A DNA stretch of 5,945 bases, from the NCBI GenBank assembly GCA_017559555.1, contig JAFYRH010000351.1, positions 1-5,945 of the forward strand. Direction: 5' to 3'. The position numbers and the translations under genes were made by a program. The DNA comes from Clostridia bacterium. Its GTDB lineage: Bacteria; Bacillota; Clostridia; Oscillospirales; CAG-272. How positions within the stretch are numbered: the first letter of the stretch is position 1; each line of letters begins with the position of its first letter. The notes under the pieces are model-generated. The model was given only the letters and a program-made list of their open reading frames with translations, was not told the origin of the DNA and did no database searches. Of the stretch, positions 5,691-5,945 are shown piece by piece.

Positions 5691-5945
5691 ATGAAGATTT
5701 CGGTTTGTGTTCCTATGTACAATGAAAATCGTGTAATTGCAGAAAGCGCAAAAACGCTTTCCGAATATATGTCCGCTAACTTTGAGGATTATGAAATCGT
5801 TTTTTGCAGCGACGGTAGCACCGACGGTTGCGATAAGACCGTAGAAGCTTTGAATCTGCCCAACGTTCGCGTTATCGCTTATGAGAAGAACCAAGGCAAA
5901 GGATGCGCTGTTCGCACCGCTATTTTGGCGGCAACGGGCGACGTG
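5691..5945 (+). CDS. Family 2 glycosyltransferase (N-terminal part, cut by right edge)
   Basis: The first 85 codons of a GT-A fold glycosyltransferase; the rest lies beyond the window. It opens MKISVCVPMYNENRVI, the standard first beta strand with the P-x-YNE motif, then EIVFCSDGSTDG (35-46) with the nucleotide-binding aspartate D41, and NQGKGCAVRTAILAATGDV (67-85). The last segment is typical of the DPM1/ALG5/GtrB-type enzymes that move a sugar from a nucleotide donor to a polyprenyl phosphate at the membrane; the metal-binding DxD that should come next is outside the window. AGGAG (5678-5682) in the end of the methyltransferase gene gives an 8-nt spacing to the ATG, and the intergenic gap is 3 nt, so it belongs to the same operon. 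Donor, acceptor and any C-terminal membrane helices cannot be determined here. Confidence 0.88.
   Translation, partial: MKISVCVPMYNENRVIAESAKTLSEYMSANFEDYEIVFCSDGSTDGCDKTVEALNLPNVRVIAYEKNQGKGCAVRTAILAATGDV

Noticed and set aside
1..5945. CRISPR array, tRNA, rRNA, insertion sequence or prophage signal
   Set aside because: Coding density is continuous, no regularly spaced repeats, cloverleaf, transposase or terminal inverted repeats were seen.

Overview
The window reads as chromosomal DNA of a low-to-mid GC Gram-positive bacterium, most likely a Clostridia (Firmicutes/Bacillota) lineage. The evidence is an AddB-type nuclease/helicase subunit, a short clostridial-style QueG, a membrane-anchored HtrA, strong AGGAGG-type ribosome binding sites, and tightly packed co-directional genes. 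No mobile element, CRISPR array, tRNA, rRNA or phage gene is visible. The assignment to Clostridia is inferred from gene types and protein features, not from a marker gene.

Layout: the left fifth (1-1131) is transcribed leftward. It holds queG (epoxyqueuosine reductase family, 4Fe-4S protein), then the first 102 codons of addB (AddAB recombination nuclease), whose start overlaps the queG stop by 7 nt. A 194-bp divergent intergenic region (1132-1325) follows. It carries a good leftward promoter, a candidate rightward promoter, an 8-bp inverted repeat that places similar -35-like hexamers on both strands, and a 16-bp imperfect palindrome just upstream of the rightward genes that looks like an operator.

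The right four fifths (1326-5945) is one rightward gene run: a membrane-tethered HtrA/DegP-like serine protease with one PDZ domain, an OmpR/PhoB-type response regulator, its membrane sensor histidine kinase (4-nt overlap), an RlmA-family 23S rRNA guanine-N1 methyltransferase, and the start of a family 2 glycosyltransferase cut by the right edge. Gaps are 26 nt or less and no terminator is visible, so co-transcription is likely.

How they work together: an HtrA protease next to a two-component system recalls CssRS/htrA of Bacillus, where the kinase senses secretion or envelope stress and the regulator drives the protease. That link is inferred from context. The rRNA methyltransferase and glycosyltransferase downstream would then share the stress operon, which is the least ordinary aspect. 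I found no convincing new biological system; the most checkable items are the intergenic palindrome and the operon composition.
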